Part shown: piece after piece, positions 17,499-25,755 of the stretch
Layout of the letters: every line of letters starts with the position of its first letter
Numbering within the stretch: the stretch's first letter is position 1
Assembly (NCBI RefSeq): GCF_020733705.1
Contig: NZ_JAJFZM010000002.1
Location: forward strand, 558,001 to 622,000
DNA: 64,000 nucleotides
Reading direction: 5' to 3'
Origin: Nocardia australiensis
GTDB lineage: Bacteria; Actinomycetota; Actinomycetes; Mycobacteriales; Mycobacteriaceae
Made by a program: the position numbers and the translations under genes
The notes under the pieces: model-generated
Seen by the model: the letters and a program-made list of their open reading frames with translations, nothing else
Database searches by the model: none
Told to the model about the DNA's origin: nothing

Positions 17499-18718
17499 CA
17501 CTTCCAGGTCTGCGGGCGGACGTGGGTACTACGCCGAAAGGCAAGGTCCTGATCTCCGGGGCCAGTATCGCCGGAGTCGCGCTGGCGTTCTGGCTGCACC
17601 GGTACGGATTCACGGTCACGGTGGTGGAGAAGGCAAGCGCACCGCGTCGCGGTGGCTATCCGATCGACGTGCGCGGTACCGCGCTCGAGGTCGTCCAACG
17701 GATGGGGATACTGCCGCAACTGCACGACGCGCACGTCAACTCGGGCCGAATAACCTTCCTCGACGCAGATGGCACCCAGGTGGCGTCGCTCAACCCGCAT
17801 ATCGTCGCCGGCAGCGTTGCTGGACGGGATCTCGAAGTGCGCCGCGGGGATCTGGTCGCGGCTCTGCACGCGGCGGTCTGCGAGGACGTGGATTTCGTCT
17901 TCGACGACGCAGTCGACACGCTCGACCAGTCCCACCACGGGGTCGACGTCACCTTCCACGGCGGCGACCGGCGCACGTTCGACCTGGTATTCGGCGCCGA
18001 CGGTCTGCACTCACACACTCGTGAGGCCGTGTTCGGCCCCGAAGAGCAGTTCCACCGCTACCTCGGCTACTGCTTCGCCGGGTTCACCATGCCCAACACC
18101 TTCGGACTCTCCCACGAGGTGGTGCTGTGGAACACCCCGGGCAGAGCCGCGGCCCTTGCCGCAGTAGGGGACAACGACGAACTGCAGGTCTTGCTGAACT
18201 TCGCCCGACCAGAACCGCCGTTCGGCGCTTTCCGGAACCCCGAAGCCCAGCGGGACCTGGTCGCCGCGGTCTTCGCCGACGCGGGCTGGGAAGTCCCGCG
18301 CATGGTCGCCGCCATGCGCGACGCGGATGATCTGTTCTTCGACGTGGTCAGCCAGATCCACATCCCTCGCTGGTCGAAGGGCCGCGTCGCGCTCGTCGGA
18401 GACGCTGCGTACGCACCCTCGTTCCTGACCGGACAAGGCTCCAGCCTCGCGCTGGTCGGCGCCTACATGCTCGCAGGTTCGCTGACCACCAACCAGGACC
18501 ACACCGCTGCCTTCGCGGCCTACGAGAACAACACCCGGGAGTTCGTGACCATGAACCAGGCGCAGATCGGCAACGGTGACGCCGCACTCTTCCCCACCAC
18601 GGCTCGAGCCCTGCAGCAGCGCAACAACATGCTGCGTGAGCTCGCCACCATGCCCCCCACGACAGGACGCCTGGCCCACTCGGCCCTAACCCTGCCCGAA
18701 TTCACCCCCTCGTCGTGA
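17495..18718 (+). CDS. FAD-dependent monooxygenase (TetX/PHBH class)
   Basis: A 407-residue class A flavoprotein monooxygenase. The dinucleotide-binding motif is GASIAGVALAFWLHRYGFTV, the DG motif is FGADGLHSHTREAV and the GD motif is GRVALVGDAAYAPSFLTGQG. The protein would hydroxylate an aromatic or polyketide substrate with NAD(P)H. It is coupled to the MFS pump and controlled by the adjacent TetR, the arrangement of antibiotic-modifying TetX-like or tailoring enzymes. A long upstream in-frame extension inside the MFS gene was rejected because the ATG at 17495 has AAGGAG at proper spacing. Confidence 0.9.
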   Translation: MTLPGLRADVGTTPKGKVLISGASIAGVALAFWLHRYGFTVTVVEKASAPRRGGYPIDVRGTALEVVQRMGILPQLHDAHVNSGRITFLDADGTQVASLNPHIVAGSVAGRDLEVRRGDLVAALHAAVCEDVDFVFDDAVDTLDQSHHGVDVTFHGGDRRTFDLVFGADGLHSHTREAVFGPEEQFHRYLGYCFAGFTMPNTFGLSHEVVLWNTPGRAAALAAVGDNDELQVLLNFARPEPPFGAFRNPEAQRDLVAAVFADAGWEVPRMVAAMRDADDLFFDVVSQIHIPRWSKGRVALVGDAAYAPSFLTGQGSSLALVGAYMLAGSLTTNQDHTAAFAAYENNTREFVTMNQAQIGNGDAALFPTTARALQQRNNMLRELATMPPTTGRLAHSALTLPEFTPSS

Positions 18719-18836
18719 CCGCAACCGCACCACTGGGTGGCACTCGACAACGGCTGCCGGTCGGACACAGCCGTCCGGCCGCGCCTTCCCTATTCACTCG
18801 GTACGGCCCCGCATCCGTCAAGGACTGTGTGAAAAT

Positions 18837-19487
18837 TTGTCATACGTCTGTGGTGGACTGGCAAGCGTGCATCGTGAATCGGGTCCGCCGGTATCCACGC
18901 TTTCAGAATCGGCAACATTGGCGCTATCTGATGCTGTCGGCCGATTGGATGGGCACGGCGCGCTCGTGATGTGTGGTTTCCCAGGCTCCGGAAAGTCCAC
19001 AGCCGCACGCTATCTCGCCGCCCGCGCGGGCGCCTCGGTCTTGGACAAAGACAGCCTGGCGCCACGCCTCGAGCAGTCGGTAATGCTGCGGTTGACCGGC
19101 GACCCTTTCGACCGGGATTCGGATACATATCGTTCGGTGGTAGCCCCGGGAATCTACGACAGCCTCATCCGCACAGCGCTCACAATCGCGGTCCGTCACC
19201 CGATCGTGCTCGACGCCCCGTTCTTATCACCGATCCGACAGGCCGCCGCCGCCGGCATCCTGTTGCGCGAGCACTTACACACCTTCCACGAGGGACCACT
19301 ATCTCCGTCAGTCACCACGATCTGGTTGGACAGTTCGATCACCGACATCCGTGCGCGCATGCTCTCTCGCGGTGCCGGACGAGATGCATCCAAACTCGCC
19401 AACTGGGAAGCCTATCGATCCGATGTCCTCGACAGCGGCGTGCGCGAGATCGCTCACTCCGTAGTCGATTTCGTCATCTCCAACTGA
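18837..19487 (+). CDS. AAA-type small P-loop kinase/ATPase
   Basis: About 200-216 residues with a Walker A motif ALVMCGFPGSGKSTAARYLA, a post-P-loop acidic region (VLDKDSLAPRL) and IVLDAPFLS as a Walker B-like strand. The layout is that of small-molecule kinases (gluconate kinase or zeta-toxin-like AAA_33 family). No antitoxin-like gene lies next to it. The start is uncertain: the first possible codon is 18837, but later GTG codons near 18867 and 18897 may be used. The substrate is unknown. Confidence 0.7.
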   Translation: MSYVCGGLASVHRESGPPVSTLSESATLALSDAVGRLDGHGALVMCGFPGSGKSTAARYLAARAGASVLDKDSLAPRLEQSVMLRLTGDPFDRDSDTYRSVVAPGIYDSLIRTALTIAVRHPIVLDAPFLSPIRQAAAAGILLREHLHTFHEGPLSPSVTTIWLDSSITDIRARMLSRGAGRDASKLANWEAYRSDVLDSGVREIAHSVVDFVISN

Positions 19488-19495
19488 CGGCGGGT

Positions 19496-19517
19496 GTCAG
19501 CTTTGTCGAGAGCTGAC
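19496..19517 (+). terminator. weak hairpin after the P-loop gene
   Basis: GTCAGCT and AGCTGAC form a seven-base stem around TTGTCGAG, nine bases after the stop codon. A weak terminator is plausible. Confidence 0.35.
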
Positions 19518-19649
19518 GGAAGATGTTGCCCCATAAGAGGAGCAGTCCTTGTGACCGAACACGTTCGAAGTGAGCAGGACCTGGTTTCAGGTGTGCGAAT
19601 CGGTGCCTGATGATCCAGTGGCACTCGAGCCGACCATGGATCGGCCGCA

Positions 19650-19906
19650 GTTAGCACGACGATCCCGGGTGTTGCGAGAATGCGCAGCGTTGGCTGGGCC
19701 CCGGTGGACCTGCCACCGGGGCCCAGCCATCGCGCCGTCCACCATGTATTCGTCGGGCACGACCGGCAACAACAGCGTCCCCATCCCACGATGTGCAGTA
19801 TGACGATCGTTGCTGCCATGCCGAGGATGCTGCGCCGCTGTCCACCGTCGAATCCGGCCCAGGCACCTCGCAGACTGTTGCCATCCCACAGTCCCATCTT
19901 TCCCAC
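19650..19906 (-). pseudogene. NiCoT-family nickel permease, decayed N-terminal fragment
   Basis: The minus strand encodes RRSILGMAATIVILHIVGWG and, after a one-base frameshift at the GGGG run near 19780, TLLLPVVPDEYMVDGA. These are the first transmembrane segment and following loop of HoxN/NicT nickel transporters. The HX4DH nickel signature and the remaining helices are missing. A start at 19897 is likely. It lies 25 bases downstream of hypE on the same strand, exactly where a nickel importer for hydrogenase maturation would be expected. Confidence 0.65.
19692..19728. terminator. strong GC hairpin, probably bidirectional terminator
   Basis: GGCTGGGCCCCGGTGG at 19692-19707 is a perfect 16-base stem partner of 19713-19728 with a five-base loop. 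It separates the plus-strand P-loop gene from the minus-strand hyp operon and lies within the truncated nickel permease. Confidence 0.75.
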
Positions 19907-19930
19907 TTGTCGGCGGAGCCACCGCCATGT

Positions 19931-21019
19931 TCAACAGATTCGCGGTAGCTGTTCTCCAGCGGGCAGGTCGACGACGCGAGTACCGCCGAGGGCCGTGCGG
20001 GCCACCACCATCCCCGGATGTTCGGCAACGCAATGACCTACGACTGCCGCATGGGCGCCGAGCGGATGCGCACGCATGGCGTCAAGGACGCGGTCGGCGT
20101 CCTCCGGGGGGACGAACGCGACGAGTTTGCCTTCGTTGGCGATATACAGCGGGTCGAGACCGAGCAACCCGCAGGCATCGCGCACCCCGACGGGCACCGG
20201 GATCGCCCGTTCGTCCAGCTCAACACCGACGCGCGCGGCGCGGGCGATCTCGTTGAGGGAGGCGGCCATTCCGCCGCGCGTGGGATCGCGCAGCACATGC
20301 ACATCCGCGCTGGTGGCGACCATGGCCGCGACCAATCCGTGCAGCGGCGCGGTATCGCTGCACAGGGTCGTGCTGAACTCGAGGCCTTCCCGGCAGCTCA
20401 GTACCGCGATACCGTGCAGTCCGATCTCACCGCTGACCAGCACGATATCGCCGGGCCTTGCCCGCTGGGGCCGGATATCGACGCCTTCTGGGACCAGTCC
20501 GATGCCCGCGGTGTTGACGAAGATGCCATCGCCATGCCCGGCGTCGACGACCTTGGTGTCGCCGGTGACCAACCGGACTCCGGCCGCGAGCGCGGCGGTG
20601 CCGACCGCCTCGGCGATGCGGGCGATTGCGGCCAGCGCGGTGCCCTCTTCGAGGATGAACGCGGTCGAGAGCGCCACCGGCCGGGCGCCGGACATCGCCA
20701 GATCGTTCACGGTGCCGTTTACCGCGAGGTCACCGATCGAGCCGCCGGGGAACACCAGCGGCTTGACCACGAACGAGTCGGTGGAGAACGCCAGCCGGAC
20801 ACCGGCGAGGGGGAGTACCGCCGAATCGCCGAGCTCGGTGTCGGCGGCCGCGCCGAACGCGGGCAGGAAGAGGTGCTCGATCAGCTCACCCGACATCGCG
20901 CCGCCGCCGCCGTGTCCCATCACGATATTGGGCGCGTCGCGCAGCGGCATGGGGCAGACCCAACCATCGATATCAAGTGGTGGCGATGCGGCTGCCCCAC
21001 TGCCATTGGTCTCAGGCAT
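19931..21019 (-). CDS. hypE: hydrogenase maturation protein HypE
   Basis: HypE dehydrates the thiocarboxamide on its C-terminal cysteine to the cyanide ligand of the [NiFe] site. The 362-residue protein has the AIRS-type ATP-binding motif MGHGGGGAMSGELI, GDTKVVDAGHGDG and LRDPTRGGMAASLNEIAR, and ends in the essential PRIC tail with the acceptor cysteine at the very C-terminus. The ATG at 21019 overlaps the hypD stop by eight bases. It is the last intact gene of the hypFCDE operon. All key elements are present. Confidence 0.95.
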   Translation of the reverse strand: MPETNGSGAAASPPLDIDGWVCPMPLRDAPNIVMGHGGGGAMSGELIEHLFLPAFGAAADTELGDSAVLPLAGVRLAFSTDSFVVKPLVFPGGSIGDLAVNGTVNDLAMSGARPVALSTAFILEEGTALAAIARIAEAVGTAALAAGVRLVTGDTKVVDAGHGDGIFVNTAGIGLVPEGVDIRPQRARPGDIVLVSGEIGLHGIAVLSCREGLEFSTTLCSDTAPLHGLVAAMVATSADVHVLRDPTRGGMAASLNEIARAARVGVELDERAIPVPVGVRDACGLLGLDPLYIANEGKLVAFVPPEDADRVLDAMRAHPLGAHAAVVGHCVAEHPGMVVARTALGGTRVVDLPAGEQLPRIC

Positions 21020-22124
21020 GGGCGACCCCCGCAGGAAGATCGAGACGCCGGTACAAGTAGTACGCGGCACAGGCGCCTTCGGAGGAGACCATTGTGGCAC
21101 CCAACGGGTTTCGCGGGGTGCACTTCGTGCCGAACGCGGCGCACTCGTGAGGTTTGATCAAGCCTTGGAGCACTTCACCGGACCGACACACCGAAGACTC
21201 GGCAGTGTGCAGATCGCCGACCGAGAAACGCTGTTCGGCGTCGTAGTCGCGGTATCGCGGCGACAGTCGCCAGCCGCTGCGGGGGATCACGCCGATGCCG
21301 CGCCACGCCCGGTCGGTGACCTCGAAGACGTCCTCGAGCATCGCCTTGGCCGCCGGATTCCCGGCTGCGGCGACCGCACGAGGATAGGCGTTCTCGACCT
21401 CATGGCGTCCTTGCTCGAGCTGGAGCACAGTGCGCCGGATGCCTTGGAGGATGTCCAGCGGCTCGAATCCGGTGACCACCATCGGAACCCGGTACTTCTC
21501 GGCCAGCGGCGGATATTCGCCAGTGCCCATCACCGTGCAGACGTGCCCGGCGGCGAGGAATCCCTGGACCCGGCAGCTGGGCGACTCCATGATCGCCGCG
21601 ATGGCGGGTGGGACGAGCACGTGGGAGACCAGCAGTGAGAAATTCTCGATGCCGAGTCGTTGGGCCTGGTACACCGTCATCGCGTTGGCGGGCGCGGTGG
21701 TCTCGAATCCGATTCCGAAGAACACCACTTGGCGATCCGGGTTGTTCTTGGCTAGTTCCAGCGCGTCCAGTGGAGAGTAGACCACCCGCACGTCGCCGCC
21801 TTCGCTCTTGACCCGGAACAGATCCTTGTGGCTGCCGGGTACCCGCAGCATGTCGCCGAAGGAGCAGAAGATCACCCCTGGCCGGGCGGCGATCTCGAGA
21901 GCCTTGTCGATCACCTCCAGCGGGGTGACGCACACGGGGCAACCGGGCCCGTGGATCATCTCGATCTGATCGGGCAACAGCTGGTCGATGCCGTGGCGGA
22001 TGATCGAATGTGTCTGTCCGCCACACACTTCCATGATCGACCACCGCCTGCTGGTGGCGGCGCGGATGTGGTCGAGCAGGTGTCGCGCCAGCTCGGGATT
22101 GCTGAATTCGTCCAGGTATTTCAT
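21012..22124 (-). CDS. hypD: hydrogenase maturation protein HypD
   Basis: HypD is the [4Fe-4S] scaffold that, with HypC, holds the Fe(CN)2CO unit. The 370-residue protein shows the family cysteines in MEVCGGQTHSI, IHGPGCPVCVTP and FCSFGDMLRVPG, and the C-terminal cluster motif in ECAAFGTKCTPRNPLGA. Length is typical. The ATG overlaps the hypC stop (ATGA) and is preceded by AGGAGG, so translation is coupled. Confidence 0.96.
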   Translation of the reverse strand: MKYLDEFSNPELARHLLDHIRAATSRRWSIMEVCGGQTHSIIRHGIDQLLPDQIEMIHGPGCPVCVTPLEVIDKALEIAARPGVIFCSFGDMLRVPGSHKDLFRVKSEGGDVRVVYSPLDALELAKNNPDRQVVFFGIGFETTAPANAMTVYQAQRLGIENFSLLVSHVLVPPAIAAIMESPSCRVQGFLAAGHVCTVMGTGEYPPLAEKYRVPMVVTGFEPLDILQGIRRTVLQLEQGRHEVENAYPRAVAAAGNPAAKAMLEDVFEVTDRAWRGIGVIPRSGWRLSPRYRDYDAEQRFSVGDLHTAESSVCRSGEVLQGLIKPHECAAFGTKCTPRNPLGATMVSSEGACAAYYLYRRLDLPAGVAHA

Positions 22125-22486
22125 GACTTTGCCTCCTGGTCGTCGACGGTCGCGCCCGACGCGGATGCGTCGGAATAGCTCGCCCCAGGCTGTGGGGCGT
22201 CGGGGTTGTCGATACCGGCCTGCTTCGCCGCGAGCGCGAAACCGTCGCCGAACTCCTCCTTCAGCACGCCGAGATGTTCGAACTCGGCCAGCGTCCGCAA
22301 TGCGGATTCTTCATCCAGGCGTTGGATCGCGAACCCGACGTGCACCACGACGTAATCGCCCACCGCCACGTCTGGGATGTATTGCAGACACACGTCTTTG
22401 TGCACGCCGCCGAAGTCGACCTCCGACATCAAGGTGCCGTCGCATTCGTGGACGCTGAGGACCTTTCCTGGAACCGCAAGACACAT
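22121..22486 (-). CDS. hypC: hydrogenase assembly chaperone HypC
   Basis: HypC carries the Fe(CN)2CO group to the large-subunit precursor through its N-terminal cysteine (MCLAVPGKV, Cys2 after Met removal). The HypC/HupF fold is followed by KDVCLQYIPDVAVGDYVVVH and ALRTLAEFEHL. The protein has 121 residues, longer than the usual 75-95. The extra 30 or so C-terminal residues are polar and rich in Asp, Ser and Ala. GAAGGAG lies seven bases before the ATG. It follows hypF by 16 bases. Confidence 0.93.
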   Translation of the reverse strand: MCLAVPGKVLSVHECDGTLMSEVDFGGVHKDVCLQYIPDVAVGDYVVVHVGFAIQRLDEESALRTLAEFEHLGVLKEEFGDGFALAAKQAGIDNPDAPQPGASYSDASASGATVDDQEAKS

Positions 22487-22502
22487 CGCTTGTCTCCTTC
22501 GC

Positions 22503-24776
22503 TCACACCGCGCCGACTACCAGGAGCTGACCGAACGCGATCCCACCGTCGTTCGGTGGCAGTCTGCGATGACTGATGACGCGGAATCCGTCGCGCCGCA
22601 GCAAACGGGTGCAACTCGACAACAACAGCGCGTTCTGGAACACACCGCCTGACAGCGCGATCACCGACTGCGGCGCGGCAAAACGCCGTACCGCGGCGTT
22701 TACGAGGTCGGCGACGGCGGCGTGGAATCGGGCGGCGATGACCGCGGGCGGCGTACCGCCCGCGGCGTCGGCGACGACATCGGCGAGCACCGGGGCGGGG
22801 TCGACCCGGGCAGGATCGCCGTCGCGCCAAGCGAATCGGTACCGGCCCGCGGCACCGCAGGCCCCGCGTGCGATGCCTTCGAGTTCAATCGCGGCCTGCG
22901 CCTCATAGTCGACGACGTGCCGCACCCCGGCCAGGGAGGCGACTGCGTCGAACAGCCTGCCCATGCTCGAGGTCGGCACGCAGCCGAGGCCGGTGTCGAA
23001 TTGGTGCTCGAGTACGGCACGCTCGGCTCTCGGGCATTCGTCGACCGAAGCGATGCCGGGGGACCACTCGATGCCCGCGGCACGCAGATGCGACAGTGCC
23101 ATCCGGTAGGGCTTACGGACGCTGAGGTCGCCGCCCGCCACGGGCACATAGGACAGGTGCGCCAAGCGCCGGTAGCCCTTGTATCCGGCGACGAGAACCT
23201 CGCCGCCCCAGACCGCGCCGTCGGGCCCGTACCCGGTGCCGTCGAAGGCGATACCGAGAACCATCTCGTTCGCATCAATCCCGTGCTCGCCCATCACTGC
23301 GGCCAGATGCGCGTGGTGGTGTTGCACGGTGTGCACCGGTCGGTCGGCCGCATGCGCATGGGCCCACGCGGTCGAACGGTAGCCGGGGTGAGCATCGGCG
23401 GCGAGTTGGGTCGGGTGCACGCAGGTGAGTTCCTCCAGGTGGGATCGCGCCGTGTCGAACGCCCGCAAGGTGGCCAGATCGTCCATGTCGCCGATGTGCT
23501 GACTGAGCCAGGCGTAACGTCCATCGGCGACGGCGCAGGTGTTCTTCAGGTCGGCGCCGACCGCCAGGGTCGGGGGAACCGGGATGGGCAGCGCCAGCGG
23601 CAGCGGCGCGTAGCCGCGAGAGCGGCGCACCGGCAGTTCGGCGCCGTCCACGACACGCACCACCGAGTCGTCGCACGGGACGAGAATGCGCCGGTTGTGG
23701 CAGAGCCAAGCGTCGGCGAGCCCGGCCAGGCGGGTGCGGGCGTCGGCGTCGTCGTAACAGATCGGCTCGCCGCCGAGATTGCCGGAGGTCATCACCAGCA
23801 CGCCGGGGCCCGGTGAGTCGCCGGGCAGGCCGAACAACAGCAGGTGCAGTGGGGTGTAGGCGAGCATGACTCCGAGGTCGGGGTTGCCGGGGGCGACCGC
23901 GCCGACGACGGGCCGTTCGCCGCGCGGCAGCAGGACGATCGGCCGCTGTGGACTGCTCAGCAGGGCCGCGCCGGTGGGATCGATGGTCACGATCCGCGCT
24001 GCGGTGTCCAGGTCGGCGACCATGACGGCGAACGGCTTGTTGCCGCGCCGCTTGCGGCGGCGCAATTCGGCCACGGCCGTGTCGTTGTCGGCGTCACAGG
24101 CAAGGTGGTAGCCTCCGATGCCCTTGACCGCGAGAATGCCTCCGGCGCACAGCAATTCGCGCGCCGCGGCGAGCGGCCGCGCCGGATCGCCGGGCCCGAT
24201 GTAGGACAGGATGGGCCCGCAGTCCGGGCACGCGATGGGCTGGGCGTGGAACCTCCGATCGGCGGGGTCGGCATATTCGCGGTCGCAGCGCGCGCACATG
24301 GCGAAATCGGCCATGGACGTGCGCTTGCGGTCGTAGGGCAGCCCGGCGATGATGGTGAATCGCGGGCCGCAGTTGGTGCAGTTGACGAAGGGGTGGCGGT
24401 AGCGGCGGTCGGCGGGGTCGCGCAGTTCGCGCGCGCAGTCCGTACAGATCGCCACGTCGGGGGAGACCAGGGTGCGTCCGGCGCCGCCGCGCAGGGTGTC
24501 CCCGATCAGGAATCCAGTACCGCCGCGAATATCGACCGCGGTCTGCTCGACTGAAGCGACGACGGCCAGCGGTGGCGGGGAGTCGTGCACCCGGCGAATG
24601 AGCTCCCGCACTGATGCCTCGGCGCCCTCGACCTCGATGACAACGCCGTCGTTGTCGTTGGCGACACTGCCGGTCAGCGCGAGCTCGACGGCCGTGGTGT
24701 AGACGAATGGTCGGAATCCGACGCCTTGCACGACGCCCCGCACGAGCAGGCGGCGGCGAACGCGGTCGGCGCTCAC
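22503..24776 (-). CDS. hypF: carbamoyltransferase HypF
   Basis: HypF converts carbamoyl phosphate to carbamoyl-AMP and passes the carbamoyl group to HypE. Four domains appear in order: acylphosphatase-like (LLVRGVVQGVGFRPFVY), two Cys4 zinc fingers (CTDC with NCTNCGPRF; CARC with ACPDCGP), a YrdC-like domain, and a Kae1-like domain with HHAHLAAVMGEHG and ALSGGVFQNALLL. The length of 757 residues is normal. A GTG at 24776 follows GGAGA by six bases and overlaps the end of the broken protease gene. No hypA or hypB is in the window. Confidence 0.95.
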   Translation of the reverse strand: MSADRVRRRLLVRGVVQGVGFRPFVYTTAVELALTGSVANDNDGVVIEVEGAEASVRELIRRVHDSPPPLAVVASVEQTAVDIRGGTGFLIGDTLRGGAGRTLVSPDVAICTDCARELRDPADRRYRHPFVNCTNCGPRFTIIAGLPYDRKRTSMADFAMCARCDREYADPADRRFHAQPIACPDCGPILSYIGPGDPARPLAAARELLCAGGILAVKGIGGYHLACDADNDTAVAELRRRKRRGNKPFAVMVADLDTAARIVTIDPTGAALLSSPQRPIVLLPRGERPVVGAVAPGNPDLGVMLAYTPLHLLLFGLPGDSPGPGVLVMTSGNLGGEPICYDDADARTRLAGLADAWLCHNRRILVPCDDSVVRVVDGAELPVRRSRGYAPLPLALPIPVPPTLAVGADLKNTCAVADGRYAWLSQHIGDMDDLATLRAFDTARSHLEELTCVHPTQLAADAHPGYRSTAWAHAHAADRPVHTVQHHHAHLAAVMGEHGIDANEMVLGIAFDGTGYGPDGAVWGGEVLVAGYKGYRRLAHLSYVPVAGGDLSVRKPYRMALSHLRAAGIEWSPGIASVDECPRAERAVLEHQFDTGLGCVPTSSMGRLFDAVASLAGVRHVVDYEAQAAIELEGIARGACGAAGRYRFAWRDGDPARVDPAPVLADVVADAAGGTPPAVIAARFHAAVADLVNAAVRRFAAPQSVIALSGGVFQNALLLSSCTRLLRRDGFRVISHRRLPPNDGGIAFGQLLVVGAV

Positions 24777-25045
24777 GGCTGGTCTCCGCTGCCGAGCAGA
24801 CGCAGCCCGGCCAGCGTCCGCGCCGCGCCATCGGCGTCGGTATTCGGCAGGGTGTCCACCAGCACCACCGCATCCCACCCGTCGAGCAGGTCGTAGGCCA
24901 GGTGCAACCCGCGGATGCCGTAGTCGACGATCCGCTGTTCTCCTCCGACACTGTGGTTAGCCGACCGACCACCTCGGGGCCGAATCCGTCGTCGCCGAGG
25001 AAGATATTGCCGATCCCGGCAACGAGCACGCACGTGGACGCTCAT
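24773..25045 (-). pseudogene. HupD/HyaD-type hydrogenase maturation protease, frameshifted and truncated
   Basis: From the GTG at 25029 one frame reads LVAGIGNIFLGDDGFGPEVV, the conserved opening with the nickel-binding acidic residue. Near 24945 the frame is lost, and the next frame gives QRIVDYGIRGLHLAYDLLDG and AVVLVDTLPN, the middle of the same family. It ends at about 85 residues where hypF starts, while active proteases have about 150. The C-terminal half with the nickel-ligand histidine is missing. The resemblance is to the HyaD/HupD branch that serves uptake hydrogenases, and differs from the intact protease at 45.9 kb. Confidence 0.75.
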
Positions 25046-25069
25046 CTCACATGTGGCAAATCTTCGGAT

Positions 25070-25084
25070 AACGCCGAAGGTCGG
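25070..25084 (-). promoter_or_regulatory. weak DosR-like box before the hyp operon
   Basis: On the minus strand the site reads CCGACCTTCGGCGTT. The core GACCTTCGGC is identical to that of the site at 52418-52432. It matches GGGACTTTCGGCCCT at 10 of 15 positions and lies about 40 bases before the first hyp-operon start codon. Confidence 0.4.
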
Positions 25085-25429
25085 GGATCGACCGTATACC
25101 GAGATACGCGCCGACCTCGACCGCCACGTTGCGCACCGCGCGCCCTCTCGCATGCTCACAAACAGCGTCGACAAAGCATTGGGTTATCGCCAGTTCATGC
25201 ATCCCGACCTCGCCTTTCGACAAGCCCCGGGATGAATCTTACCTCGCGGGCGAACTCGCCTCGGCAATGATCTGTCGCCACCCACTCGCCGATCCACGAC
25301 ACGTCATCGCATTTTCGCCCCAAGCGGCACTGATGTAGCGGAGTCGTTGCTGCGGGCTGCCTGCTACTGCTTGCCCTGATCCTCCACATCAACGTCGGTT
25401 TCCTGTCTTGTGAACGCGCTTTCGTTTTG

Positions 25430-25662
25430 TCGGATGCCTCGCCTCGGGCGCAATTCTCGATATTTTCACGCGCCATCCCGCCGAGAAGGGCTACGACGGG
25501 ACCAGCTTCAGTGGTGTCGCAGGCGAGTTGGGCATCTCTCAGGGCTTGATCGTGCATCATGGCGAGGACTGGTGCCGGGATTTCGCGCAGAAGCTCGGAG
25601 GCGGACATGACCACTACACCCGCCTACTCCATCAGCGCAAATTACTGGTGGTTGGTACGTAG
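25430..25662 (+). pseudogene. TetR-family regulator, N-terminal fragment
   Basis: The frame reads AILDIFTRHPAEKGYDGTSF and then VAGELGISQGLIVHHGED, the DNA-binding domain of a TetR regulator. It runs out into unrelated residues and stops at 25660-25662 without a ligand domain. The rest of the 25085-25755 gap shows no gene. Confidence 0.6.
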
Positions 25663-25755
25663 CTGGGAGCCGCGGCGACTCGCCGTAATCAGACGCGACA
25701 CGTGCGTCAAGTTCTTGTGTAGGAGAGAGGAGTGCGGCCGATCGTCGACCGCGAG

